From Moniliophthora roreri (Eukaryota > Basidiomycota > Agaricomycetes > Agaricales > Marasmiaceae), in the NCBI GenBank assembly GCA_001466705.2, contig LATX02000133.1, positions 372,001 through 436,000 on the forward strand: a stretch of 64,000 nucleotides of DNA. The letters run 5' to 3'. The notes below the pieces were generated by a model, which made no database searches, was not told the origin of the DNA, and was given only the letters and a program-made list of their open reading frames with translations. Position numbers and translations under genes: made by a program. The stretch's first letter is position 1. Each line of letters starts with the position of its first letter. Shown here one piece after another: positions 1-13,686 of the stretch.

Positions 1-262
1 ATAACTCTTATTCTCGAAGGTTGGAAAAAGTACTAGACCCTATAGCCTAGCCAGTAATTTAGTATACCATAATAGCGAAACGATACACCACTCAAACGCT
101 AGTTGCTCCGACAGTTGACCGGCAAAACGTTCCATAAGATTTGTTGGCACTAGTACAGCAAACGAACACTCCATCTCCTAGCTGTTCGACTCCAAGCACT
201 TCCTGCCTGAGGTGGTCCAGTATAAATATACAAGGCAATAAACTCCAAGTCGACTCTTTCAT

Positions 263-888
263 TCATGACGTTGGTGACCCCGAGGCAGTGAAGACGACCT
301 TATTTTCCTGGAGGAACTTTTCAAGCTCACCAGACTGGTGCACTATTAAGGTATGAACATCAGACATATGCTCTCTGCGTAACAGATAGCTAACGCACTA
401 GACAACAGAATATCACATCCGCCCACAAATTCTCCATTCACGTAGAGCTGTGGTATCGTCGGCCAATCCCTGTGTACAGCGCATCCCGCATCAGCATCAT
501 GAGCAATCCCACCGACCAATCAACTACTCACGAGAACTCCTTGATATCCTGCCTCAACTCCGAGTCCGCAAGAACGTTATATGTCTGCATTTTGGACGGG
601 TCAACGCCATGAAGTTCCAAAACCTGTATCGTTGCTCGAGAGAAACCGCATTCTGGAAAATCAGGCGTCCCCTTCATAAATAGTACAACAGGTTTTGCTT
701 TTATAGCCTCTTGAATTTTCGCTCGGTTTTCCTGAGATAAAAGACGGCGTTGTGCCGCAAGAATGCTAGATGTGAAGACCAGAGAACTTCTTGGTTGTGC
801 AGCAACTAGCTTTGAGGCCCGTGAGTAGATCAAGTGTAATCTGTATTCTTGAAAGACTTACGGATGAACGTAGAGATAATCCCAGCAT
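263..888 (-). CDS. GRX5: Mitochondrial monothiol glutaredoxin, Grx5 type
   Basis: Monothiol glutaredoxin predicted to bind a [2Fe-2S] cluster and pass it on in mitochondrial iron-sulfur cluster assembly. Four exons (862-888, 532-809, 399-469, 263-342) join with GT-AG introns into an open frame of 151 residues, a normal length for Grx5. The core shows [12 protein letters not shown], which holds the CGFS active site and the preceding TP. Further on are the [13 protein letters not shown] segment (cis-proline and glutathione groove) and GGCDIL. The N terminus before the fold is rich in Ser, Arg and Leu with little acid, as expected of a mitochondrial presequence. The start is the first ATG of a 27-nt exon; no in-frame ATG exists in the larger second exon before the conserved fold. 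It is divergent from the Sec20 gene with about 180 bp between the starts. Family assignment is firm; localisation is inferred. Confidence 0.93.
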
Positions 889-1072
889 TTTTAATTAAGA
901 CGGCGTATGTAGTGACTGCAAACGCAAAGAGACAGATTAGGGTTTGGTTTGATTCAGCGTCCCAGAGCATCAGACATTATCGGACAAATCTATGAAAATC
1001 TGACATGCACCTGACACGCGCGCCCAGCACGCGCCTTTCCCCTGCGCTTCCAAGTCGACGATACGCTATGCC
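889..1072. promoter_or_regulatory. Compact divergent promoter between GRX5 and SEC20
   Basis: Only 184 bp separate the two inferred start codons, so both promoters must lie here or overlap the first exons. I see no clear TATA box. A pyrimidine/GC-rich run (gcgcccagcacgcgcctttc, around 1019-1038) precedes the SEC20 start. Confidence 0.4.
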
Positions 1073-1997
1073 ATGCCTCCCATCCCACTGACATTCGAAC
1101 CGGATGCTCTTGACCTTATCTCTTTCATCTCTTGTCTCACTAACGATGTTTCTGAATACCAAATACCAACCTCCCCTACGTGATTGCAAAGGACCGTTGC
1201 CGGTACAACAACAATTGGCGAATGGAGTACGGGAGGATTTGGATAAGCTTTGGAGGCAGATACAGGTAAAGGAGATAGGATTAGATGTGTTTGTGGGAGA
1301 CCAGCAAGGGGAGAGGAATCAGATAATGTTGAAGCAGGTTATAGAGGAGAAGCTCAGTAGGTGTGTTTGTTGCGCTCTTCTGCTCCCTTGAGTACAAATA
1401 TGGTTATGGCATGTTGAAGAAAGAGTCGAGAGCAACCCCATTGGCTTCAAAACGAGTGATTGATTCGATAAGCTTGTCGAATCAAGATGAACTACTGCAG
1501 TTAGCAGCAAGCAAGCAGCAAACAGCGGAAGAAAGAGGCAAGGCCAGGTTCGTGACTCACCGCTCCAATACGATTTTACGGGGGGGCATTCTCATAGAAG
1601 CCAATAGCAATGTTACTGGGGCCTTACGACGTACCATTGGACTGATGCAAGGCGAACTTGAACAATCAGTTTTAATTGTTCAGATGCTAGGCAAGCACTC
1701 GCCTCCTCCTCCCACAATTAGCGAGACTAAATGTGAACAGAGTCCTCCACAAAAACCCTCCAAGCTACCTCGACTGCACACGACGCCCTTACATTTACCA
1801 TGAACGCTTCAAAAACACTCATCACTGCATTAGCTAAATCAGACTGGCAAGATCATGCACTCATCATTGCCGGACTAGTCTTCTTCCTATGCATTGTCCT
1901 GCTCATCATCAAGGAATGTGTTCTAGATCGAGGTATATGTTTGGCATTTTGGTGGACGAGGTTTATACCGGATTGCAGCGGGGATAAGGAGTTTTGA
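1073..1997 (+). CDS. SEC20: Sec20-like SNARE of Golgi-to-ER retrograde transport (apparent 1-nt frameshift near the N terminus)
   Basis: Sec20 is an ER SNARE that receives COPI vesicles from the Golgi. Exons 1073-1356, 1424-1547, 1608-1690 and 1741-1997 give the family's C-terminal pattern: TGALRRTIGLMQGELEQSV, then an ESST...LQATS segment, then TLITALAKSDWQDHALI, one membrane span (IIAGLVFFLCIVLLII) and a DRGICLAFWWTRFIP tail. The third intron is GC-AG. The best N terminus starts at 1073 (MPPIPLTFEPDALDLIS...EYQIPT), but one extra base in the C-run near 1169-1175 must be skipped to reach the LRDCKGPLPVQQQL frame; with that skip the exons total 747 nt, a whole number of codons (248 residues). 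An ATG at 1104 avoids the shift but gives a less natural N terminus. The shift could be an assembly error or a real lesion. Confidence 0.85.
1691..1740 (+). other. Non-canonical GC-AG intron in SEC20
   Basis: Intron of 50 nt with donor CTAG|GCAAGC and acceptor GTGAACAG. Only this junction joins the QSVLIVQML frame to ESST...LQATS, which is the expected Sec20 order. GC-AG is the commonest minor splice class, and the donor has the strong AG|GCAAG form it usually needs. Confidence 0.75.
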
Positions 1998-3664
1998 AGA
2001 TGGAGGAAATGCCGGGTGTGACAACTATAGCTGTGTCAGTCTCGAGCGTGCTACCGTTAGCTGCGTCGGAGGTGACCGCAGTGCTGGAATTGTTGACAAC
2101 GATAGCGAGTGCAAGGGGAACCCTTGCAAACAGGGTCAATGATTTCGGAAGTTCCGAACTCTATGTTGTCCAGCACATCAACAGACCCAGAGGTCATGCC
2201 TACCTCTATGGCAATAGATGATACTCATACACATGAAGAGTTGTAGCTTATGCTTTGGAAATGGACTCCAATTTCAGTCAAGCAAGTAGTCTCTCTAATT
2301 TGGCTTTTGCCAGCATTACAAAGTCTTTTTCTGGAGGAGCTCAAGGACCCCAGAATGTGTATTACCAACAGAATCATCACAATGCACCTCCTCTCAATAT
2401 TTTCTGCCTCATTAGCTGCCATTCCTCAGCTCAGCTCATGGACCTAAGGCTTGTGATACACAGTCACCAGCTACAAAAACCACTGTGATGGCTGTTCAGT
2501 GGTTTTCCTCCAACTGGTCCCCATCTTTCTTGTCTATAGCCCAGCCCAAGACACATTTTTCACTTATTCTGATCTCTTATGATGTGTTTCTGCTGGCTGC
2601 TAACACACTCAAGGTATGACATTCCACACAACTGCTTGCAAATCTAACCCTGGAATGAGTGCAAGTATCTAAAACTGCAATATCAGCCAAATGAAAAGAA
2701 CAGTGAAGAATCCAAATCGAGAATTGCAACTTGTGTCAGTCAAGAGGGGTTTGGAAACGATATGAAGTCAGCAAAGTGGGCCAAGTGAGTCTTAGTTGGG
2801 CTACTTGCTTTGTTTTGTACTAAAACCCTAGATGGTGAAAGGACATCATCAAAGGACTGTGAGCTGTACAAAGACACAGGTAAATGCAGCAAGGAAGAAC
2901 ACGACGAGGATGAAAATGTATCCAAGACCCTAGGCTCAATTTTAAATTAAGCAACCTTCCGCGCGGAACGTCGGAACGTGGCCACAGACCCTGCTTCATC
3001 TGGTCCACCAATAGGACTGTCTACTGACACCAATATTCCTTCTAAAGCAGAACCATAGAATTCAAGCACTGGTGCAGCAGCAACTGACACAGTATCGGAT
3101 TTTTAAGTATATGTATATTTAGTAGCACATTGAGTTACTAGTACTCAATCCTAAAAGTATCAGTCATATGTAGTATGCCATCTACTTTGTAATATGGATC
3201 CACATTTTACTTGACACATTCATTATTCATCCCGAGCATACGCACGCAGGATGTACAAATTAGGAAGTAGTTTCGTCGGTCCAAAAACCGAGCAGTAGAA
3301 ATCCCTTGATTGTCCTGTGTAGAGGCTTTCTATTCACTGGTTTCTGGATATCTGGAGAACGAGACGTTCAGTAACTTTCCGCTGAATACCTGCTTGATGC
3401 TGTAGCTTTCATGATTGAACCGCAGTATCACTTGGTTCTCACTTCGAACCTCCCTACTCATTGCAGCATGAAGATAAATTGTTCGTACAGTGGAAACGTC
3501 ATATAACGAAGGAACGTAAACGCTTAGACATAATACTTGAGTGAGTATTATATTATAAGCACAACATCCAGCACTTGAACGGCACAATATCAATAACAAG
3601 TACAACCGTTTGAGATGTATTATATCAGAACACAGAATCCCAACACACGTTATATATAAACCGA
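1998..3664. other. Intergenic, AT-rich, with weak plus-strand coding-like stretches
   Basis: No complete gene is supported. Two plus-strand stretches look protein-like: about 2255-2488 (a Ser/Asn/Gln-rich run) and about 2655-2950 (a charged run reading ECKYLKLQYQPNEKNSEESK, then further on a Cys/Lys/Glu-rich part). They are broken by stops and lack a convincing start or splice chain. They may be relics of a decayed gene or a non-coding 3' region. Confidence 0.3.
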
Positions 3665-5345
3665 CTAGCCAGAGGGAGCTGTCTCTGAGCCTGCGCCACC
3701 AGAACCCGACGGCCATATCCACTCCCGAACTACATTCGTCGCCTCAACTGGATCCTTTGGAACACTACCACACAGCATAATTAGGTCATAGGTTAGAATG
3801 ATGCAACTCTTGACTCACGTCAACTTTGGCTCCCATCTGCCATTTCTCAACTCAAAGAACCTTGGAACATGTGTCTTGCCAGATTCCTCCATTTTTCTAC
3901 GTTGTTCACGCTGAGCATCTTCTACCTTTGACTTGGCCTCAGTAGCTGCCTCCATGTCTTTGGCAATGATAGCCTGTGTCAGCTTGAGCCATAATCTCCG
4001 TGACTCATTGGGTTCTTGTTGGTCTTCGGGGAGTACCCACTTGGGGGAGACGTTCTGACCATCCTTGACTGCGTCGAATAAGACGCGTTTGGAACCATTC
4101 TGAGAAAAGTATGGGTAAGGTGTTTGTAATGGAAAGGGTGTGTATCACCTTCGCGCTCTTAAAGTCCATAACATGACTCCACCGACCCGAGATCTCACCA
4201 ACATCTACAGAATTATGTCGTATGCGACCAGAGATAGCATTGTAGGTTCCAGAAAAGAATCCCTTTAAGAGTATATGAATAAACGCTAAAGGGAACAAAA
4301 CGGATCCCGCACCTTGGTCTTGAATTCAAGATCGCAGTACAAACTGTTCTTCTCATTCTTCGCTATACAGTTGTCCCCCAACTCGAGTACCATCTTCCCA
4401 AAGAGTATCCCTCTAGCGTACATATTAGGCATCGTGATCACGTATTCTAGAATGTGTATTCATTCTCTGTGTTGCAACCTTTAAAGCGACGAGTAAACGC
4501 ACCGCCATCATCTGGCTTCCCGAGTAATGTCACTCTATTCTCCCCTTCCATTATCGTTGAGACGCTATTACCAAGGAACCTGGACTTTGGCTTCAATTCT
4601 CCGAGGATACAGACACGGTTTGCTGGCGAGATATAATAGAAGGCAGATATTGGGGGATGATGGGAGACTTGTTCGGCGATGTAGAAGCCTTGAGTACCAT
4701 TAGGATAATCGTATCTACAGCGGAAGAATTCGCCGAGAACGGGGTTGTATCTGGGGCAAGTGAGTAAGAGTTCCAACGCAGCAGGGACATTTGCGGACGC
4801 ACGGTTTCTTGACGCCCTTGGGTTTGATATGCCATCCAGCCAAGTAGTATTGTAGCACCCTCAGAAATCTCTCTTCAGGATCATCAACCTCTTCGGCGCT
4901 GCCACAGGAATGTGAGAATGAGAGCCGGCTGAGAGGAAGTGGAAACGCACCCAAAGATGAGGTCAGGATGAGACATGAAATCTGTAATTCTCTCCAGCAT
5001 GCTTCGCGGCTCTAGGACAAACGTCGGAAAGGTGACTCTTGAAAGATCCATCCCCACTCTACCCGTTACAAAAATCCAGGATTAAGCAAATAATCGTAAG
5101 GAGTAGTTTCCAGAGACTTACCGCAGTTGGGAGATCAGGGAGGTGATTATGGAACCTTCATTCTCGTCTCTGCAATAGTAATCCGAGTCAACATCACGGA
5201 GGCCCATCGTAGTAGAATGAGAAGGAGATCAAACGGACAAGATGGAGGTGTCGTCGTCCTCAGTATCAGAGGGAACCTTGTCTTCTTCACGAGGCTTGGC
5301 AGTACCCCGGAGATGAGAGCCGGCCTGGCTGAAGAGGCCCATCAT
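3665..5345 (-). CDS. Oxysterol-binding protein homologue (Osh4/Kes1-like lipid transfer protein)
   Basis: Lipid-transfer protein of the OSBP/ORP family, which exchanges sterol for PI4P between membranes. Nine exons read through with GT-AG introns. The N-terminal part has ISQLR...GMDLSRVTFPTFVLEPRSML, then FLRVLQYYLAGWHIKPKGVKKPYNPVLGEFF, the family signature EQVSHHPPISAFYY and MYARGILFGKMVLELGD. A Lys/Glu-rich helical segment and WEPKL near the C terminus complete the ORD domain. There is no PH domain or ankyrin repeat before it, so it belongs to the short ORD-only group. Two adjacent ATGs lie at 5345 and 5342. The protein ends in a Gly/Ser-rich tail. The gene lies tail-to-head with DBP3 (about 210 bp apart). 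Confidence 0.92.
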
Positions 5346-5558
5346 ATCGGTCTAGTATTTGGCAATGAGGCTTAGGTGAGGCAAAGGATATCGGATGAAC
5401 AGGCGGAAGACAGGCGAAAGACAGGCGATTTCAACGAGGATAATGGTCAGAGTAAAGGGGGAAAACAGGGGAACACAGGTACTTGGAGATTCTCGATCAA
5501 GATGTCATCATTTCTACATATAGCAAATCGCCGCAGGTCCCGCAAGCTCTACAGCAGT

Positions 5559-7775
<2,217 letters not shown>

Positions 7776-7913
7776 TGCTGCGGGAGTCCGAAGATAAGAG
7801 ACTTGAGGGTAAAAAAAAAAAATTTGTGATGGCCTTGATGCGGCCCGCGGGGTTCACACAGGCTTCCTTTCTGTCATCACAAGTTTCCTCGTTTCACATG
7901 GAGACACATAACA

Positions 7914-7920
7914 TATATAA
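7914..7920 (+). promoter_or_regulatory. TATA-like box of the PNGase A-like gene
   Basis: TATATAA about 46 bp before the inferred ATG at 7966, inside the 190-bp divergent spacer shared with DBP3. A 13-nt A-run at about 7810-7822 lies on the DBP3 side. Confidence 0.45.
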
Positions 7921-7965
7921 CCCCGCATTTCCTATCGAACATGCACCATCTCACGGCCTTTGACG

Positions 7966-10392
7966 ATGGGGTTTCCGGTATCCCTCACTCTCGTACTCTC
8001 AATTTTCCTAGTAGCCGTTCATGCTCAAGTCCTTCCGGCACAATTGGAACCCCTTCTTGCTGGATTGGCGCAAAAACCTCCTAATGATATCGAAAAACGC
8101 GTACCGTTGATGACAGATGACCCCACAGTAGCACCCTTGATCGATTTACAACTGTTTGCGCCTCCGGTAGTACCAAAGAATGGAAAAAAGTGCGAGGTAG
8201 AATTGTTGAAGCATAGTTTTGGTGAGGAAAAGTCGATGTATTATTTGCCCTGTTTGCTAAGGACGTCCAGGCGATGGATCATATGGTGTGCCTGCAGTGG
8301 TTCCTTACAGTCCACCGACTGGTGAAGATTGCGGCGAAGTGGGCAAGTGGGCTGCGATCAGTTTGAATTTATCGGTTTACTGGTAAGCTTTTTGGATTTT
8401 TTTTTTTTGCAAGTATTTGGTGGAATGTATTGCCATTGAGCTAACATGTTCATCTAGTATTGGGACTCAGTATGATCGCCTGAGTGTACGTGAAGACGTG
8501 AGCTAGTTTAACTCCACCTAACACGTTATTGTTAGTCAATCTATCTTTCACATGTTGAAAGTGAGCACATCCAAAGCTTCTATGGTACTCAAGTTAACCT
8601 CTTTTTTTTCACTCAGTTTGGAGGAGCTCCAGTGCCGAACCAACGAAAACAGGCACCATTTGGAATACGTGAGTTCGCTTTCTCAGTCAGTTTGATCGAC
8701 TTTGAACGTGGATATGACACCAGAATCAAAGATGTGACCCATTTTATGCCTCTTTTTGCTCAAGAAGGTGAACTGTTGATGGATTTCAGTAATATCATTT
8801 CTGCCGAACTGTGAGTACGCACCACTCACGTAGCTTTATCAACGCTCACATGCCCCGTACAAGACTATTGGACGGCGTTTTCGATGGTATGTCCCCATTC
8901 TCCGCCTATCTTCCTCCTTTACTGACTCCTTCCCAGTTGTGATCACCGCAACATTCTATGCTGCAACGGACACCTTTCCGACACCCAGGACTTCTGATCT
9001 GATAATACCACTCTCGAACTTATCGCCAAACACGACAAACTTTTTCACGCTTGACAGCGACGTAGGAGGATCTACTAGTGTCACAATTCCTGAAACATCT
9101 GTCGAAGCCTACGCAGAGATATTTTGCTCTGGAAATTCAGCCGAGGAGTTTTGGTATTTCAGTACGCCGTTTTCATTACCTTCAACGTATCTTTACTCAC
9201 CATGTTAAAGATACGCCTGATGAGTTTATCGGAGTTTTTCCCGAATCCACCGGGCTTATTGGCAAAGGGCCTTTCAGAGAGGTTCAGCTTCTCATCGACA
9301 GTCAGCTCGCAGGTGTAGTCTGGCCATACGCAGTCATCTATACCGGAGGCATAACGCCCACAAACTGGCGCCCACTCACGTCCTACGGCGCTTATGACGC
9401 ACCTTCATACTGGATTGACATCACGCCTTTCTTGCCTATTCTCGTTTCTCAAGAAACCACACACAATGTCACTTTGAAGGTGGTTGGTCAGGGAACGAAT
9501 CCTACGTTCAACTCGAATTGGTTCGTCTCTGGGAGCATCCACGTTCGTAATGGAACCTCGAAGACTACGGGCCAAATTAAGACATATAGCGCTCCGGAAC
9601 CTCAAGTGAAGACCACGGGTGGTGCCTCCGAAGGAAACGCGACAGTGTGGACGAGGGTCACAGCTGAGAGGGTGTTCAAAGTTGAGAGCGAATTGCAGAC
9701 GGCGGAAGGCACAAAGCTCGTATCCTTCACTCAGACACTGAGCTACATCAACGAAGGCAGATACGCTGATGAGGGCTGGTTGCAGGTTTGTCCCGCGTGC
9801 TCGTTGAAGCGCCCTAGTCACTAATGTATGCCGAATAGTGGGGCAACCAGACAACTATTGGAACTGTTACTGGCGTTCATGATGACCAAAAGGTTCTGAA
9901 TGACGCTTTCACCTATCCGCTCCAGGTCTTCTCTAATTATTCTCTATATACCCAGCAGTTTGGTGAGTACATCTCTTGAGTTGACTCATCACTTTCTCTA
10001 AGCCATTCACTATGGCAGGCGGCTATGGGTCTGAAATCCACCAATCTTACATCCGCGCTCTGCAACTACCCACGGCACCTTACCGCGCCATTCGCTCAGT
10101 GCAACACGCACAAGGTTGGGTCGGCATGGACGACTGGCCAGGACTCCGACATGCTATTAATGGATCGGGTGCGACGGAGCAAACCTTTGCTTACGTCGAT
10201 GGAAGGGGTGAAACGTACTTCCGTGAAGCCGCTACGAAGAATGATGGCTGGGTGAAAGATGCTGTGTGGGGATCACTGAGGGATGCAAACCCGCCTGTTC
10301 CACCCAAACAGATATTTGGACCCGAGGGTGGGCCAGGGTTTAGAAGAAGAGCTTTGTACATAAGAGATGGATGGAAATCACAGTCGATTTGA
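7966..10392 (+). CDS. Secreted peptide-N4-(N-acetyl-glucosaminyl)asparagine amidase A (PNGase A) family protein
   Basis: PNGase A-type amidases release N-glycans from glycoproteins; this one should act in the secretory pathway or outside the cell. The start ATG opens a clear signal peptide (MGFPVSLTLVLSIFLVAVHA). The multi-exon frame then gives IDLQLFAPPVVP, YGVPAVVPYSPPTGEDCGE, WAAISLNLSVYCIGTQYDRL, SIYLSHVEIWRSSSAEPT, IKDVTHFMPLF, TGGITPTNWRPLTSYGAYD, YWIDITPFLPIL and SNWFVSGSIHV. The segment around 8540-8660 first looked broken, but a short exon at about 8537-8562 restores the expected IYLSHVEIWRSSSAEPTKTG pattern, so the gene looks intact. Several N-glycosylation sequons are present. It diverges from DBP3. 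Confidence 0.87.
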
Positions 10393-11303
10393 GCCCTGAG
10401 GTGTTTGGCTAGCGCCTCAAGCTTCAGGTCGAGTCGAGAATTCATTTCGCTCTCGCGATCCGATAATATTCTTATCCCATTTTTCACATCTACGGCTTGC
10501 TTTATATCTGACCAGCGGTAGGTTTGCATTCTTCGACTCGTCTTCCTCGAGAGACAGTGACTATTCTGGATATCTTGGGCATTGTTTGAGGCACAATGGC
10601 CGGTTCAGGTGAGTTCTCGCATCTTGTGCAGTCTTTTCCGTGCTCCCACAATCATTAACTTTCCGATGTCGGGGTAAATGCTGAATAAGATAGTAGTACT
10701 CACTCGGCAGCATCGGTGGCTTGCAAAAAGCGACACTTCATTAAACGGAATCATTATCTGGACCGAGGTACGTGCAAAATCCGTGGAATGTCATACTATA
10801 CACAACCTCTAACTTGACTATCACACCCCGGCTAGAATTACGCCCAAGGATCACATTGTAAAACGCAAAATTATTGTTACCGGAATTCCTAACAAAGCAA
10901 CAAGGACCGCTAAGCAAGCGACGGCAGATACAGTAACAGAGGTCAGGGCCAGCAACGATGGTTTTATTCACTTACACTATGGAGCATCTGGTCTCCCGTA
11001 CATTGTTAAATGCTTATCTTGCAGCTGACCGTCACGGATCCTTGATATAGATCTGCCTCGGAGGGGAACCAAGGTCTTCAGTCCATCAGGGCTATTGAGT
11101 GTTACTGGAGTGCAGCCACCCCGTGATCCACGCGGTTGATACTTGGCTGATACCCGTCCTCGATTTCATTTTCCTAGGCAACTGATAATGTTCTCAGACG
11201 AGATGAGATAATAGCAACCCCCGATTTACGACTGTGATCGCAATTTACTTAAATATCAACTCGTTTTCAATAGCTCGAAAGTGGTTATCGCCAACCCTTG
11301 AGA
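10393..11303. other. Intergenic region, no gene seen
   Basis: About 900 bp between the PNGase A-like gene and the P450 gene. Short open frames here lack domain character and splice support. It presumably holds the terminator of the first gene and the promoter of the second. Confidence 0.5.
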
Positions 11304-13686
11304 ATGGTCAAAGGCCAGGAATTACCTCTCGCTCTCGTTGTAGTTATCCCTTCGCTTCTATTTATTTCCTTCCGTCTAGTTTTCAGGCGTCCGCTCTACT
11401 TTCTGCCAGGGCCTCCAGGTCAGCGCTCTTTGCTTGGTATGTTCATCTTCTCGAGTTGCTTCACGTACGTTGCTGACCTTTGAGACAGGTTTGGAACACG
11501 ACTTCGAGATGGACCCTATTAAAAGGCTTCATGAATGGCATAACAATCACGGTGTTGTGTATAAGCTGCCAGGGTGTTTCTGGGTGCGTGAACAGAGTTA
11601 ACTGTGAGATCTGGCAGCTCTTGATCTGGCGATGATGACATTAGACCGATATTCTCGTACTCTCAGATCCTCGAGCCTTACAGCACATTTTACATACTTC
11701 CGCCTACGGCTACAGGAAGGCCAATGATCAGCTGTTCTTCACATCAATGATTTTGGGGAAAGGGCTTACCTTTGCAGAAGGTCGCATTTCTAGCAACTCG
11801 AATTGAATGATAGGCTTATAGATTTTGTGCCAGGGGCCGCACACCAGAAACAACGCAAACTACTCAATCCGGCATTCTCTGCTACGCAGCTCAAGCGCTT
11901 TCTCTTGCTCTTCCAGAACTCAACAACTGAGGTAAGTACACGCTTCTAATAGAGTTCTTGCGCTGACCATTCACGCATTCAAGCTTTTGAAGAAGGTAGA
12001 GGAACGTATGCGCAATGGCGAAAACAGAGTTGACATATTACGCCTCGCATCAAAACTCGCGTTGGACGCGGTAGGAGAGTGTAAGTCTTCGAGCAAACAA
12101 ACACGCTTCATGAGGGAAACTCACCTAGGTCACAGCAACATTTGGGCATAGATTCGGAGCTTTTGACGGCGAATCCGATGATCTTTTCACGGCCAATAAG
12201 ATTGCGTTGTACGTTTCCTGATCGGTTCGCATTATCGACTCACCTTGTAAACGCTACCAGTGTTGCCCTTCGAAAGCCTTCCCAAGGCAACCTACTAACT
12301 CGTGCGCTCCGCCGGCACATTCCGATCTGGTTATCTGAGAAGCTATCTTCCGTCTTTCAGACGAAAGATGTCCAGAACGCTAGGTCAGCGGGCGAAGTGC
12401 GTCGAAAAAAGGCGAGGGATATCCTTTCGCAGGCGATGCAGAATGGCAGCGTGGCTGATGAAAAAAACAAAGATATTCTGAGTGTTCTGGGTACGTCTAC
12501 TGTGGTTGTATCATCATATCTGCCGTGCTGATTTGCAATGTCGACAAGTGCGATGTAATGACGCCGAAGAACTGAAGCAACGAATGACGGAGGAAGAGGT
12601 TGTTGCCCAAACAACGTACGTTCTTGACCTGACATTCCATCAACAATTCCTTTCCTCACTTCCGCACTCACGTAGTTCCATTATGCAAGCCGGACACCAT
12701 GTATCTGGGGCAACTATGGCTTGGCTTTTCTACGAACTGGCAAAGCACCCTGAAGATCAAGAACGAATCGTCGATGAGATCAAAACATTTCGCACCAAGC
12801 TTGGGTCTATTTCCAAGCTCACATCTAGCGACTACGATGCCATGCCTTATCTCAATGCTGTCATAAAGGTCTGCGCAAAAATTCCTGCATATCGCGGACG
12901 AGGGGCTAAACAGGAGATAGGAATCACTTCGTTTCCACTCTGTCATATCATTGCTAAATCGAGAAGCGACCTATGATGATTCCATTCCACTCACTAGTCC
13001 AATAGTTTCCACAACTGGGGAGAACATTACTTGCATCCCAGTGAAGAAGGGCCAGAGGATTATGCTTGATGTTGCTTCGTACCACTGGTGAGTGCAGTAT
13101 ACCGTTAACTACCTAGGGTGAATATGATCTAACCTCTGAGGATTTTTCAGGTTAAAGGATGTCTGGGGTTCAGACGCACATCAATGGAATCCGTCTCGCT
13201 TCCTGGATCCCGAGATGAAGAAGAAGCAGACCAACATTGGAGTGTTCTCAAACATGTGCGTGTACGACCCCGTTTGTAGTCCGTTTACTAAGCAGGACTG
13301 GGATACTCAGACTGACCTTTAGTGCGTCCTGTCTCACCCGATTCCGTGACGCGTAATTTAACTGAAATCCATCACAGGCGGAGGCGTTCAAGGTTGCATT
13401 GGGTAAGGAAACCTTCATTTTCAATAGGTGGCTCAGTTACTAACGCTCATATAGTTGGCGATTTGCGTGAGCCACGTCTTCTAGCTGTTTATCATCTAGC
13501 TTGCGTCTAATGCTTGTCCTCAGACTGATGGAAACTCAAATAATTGTTGCTGGTGTGCTTGAAAGGTTCGAACTCTCCCTTCCAGAAGGCGTGGAGATTG
13601 TGGGGGTCCGTACAGCGATTTATGTCCCGATGCTGGAGGGCAAGATAGAGGAGGTACCTTTATTATTGAAGCTAAGGAGATCATGA
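11304..13686 (+). CDS. Cytochrome P450 monooxygenase with altered I-helix and heme-binding motifs
   Basis: Membrane-anchored fungal P450 rebuilt over about a dozen exons. It starts with a hydrophobic anchor (LPLALVVVIPSLLFISF) and a PGPPGQ hinge. It continues with ILVLSDPRALQHIL, AHQKQRKLLNPAFS and the ExxR helix as ESLRFH (12936-12953 region). The RMLDVASYHW-type segment reads QRIMLDVASYHW. The heme loop, FSGGVQGCIGWRFA, is assembled over three exons near 13316-13470. Two signatures are unusual: the oxygen-activating I-helix reads AGHHVSGAT where AGH-[DE]-T-T is normal, and the heme loop has Gln where Arg is nearly invariant (codon CAA). The cysteine ligand and ExxR are kept and all exons stay in frame. 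The substrate cannot be told. Confidence 0.82.

Noticed and set aside
8200..8700. PNGase A-like gene first judged a pseudogene because the frames do not match
   Set aside because: A short exon (about 8537-8562) with good splice sites restores the family pattern, so no lesion is needed.
9405..9854. 149-codon minus-strand frame in the PNGase A-like gene
   Set aside because: Shadow of a well-supported plus-strand exon.
12870..13000. Apparent frameshift in the P450 before the ExxR helix
   Set aside because: Using the acceptor after GGAGATAG gives ESLRFH in frame with the rest.
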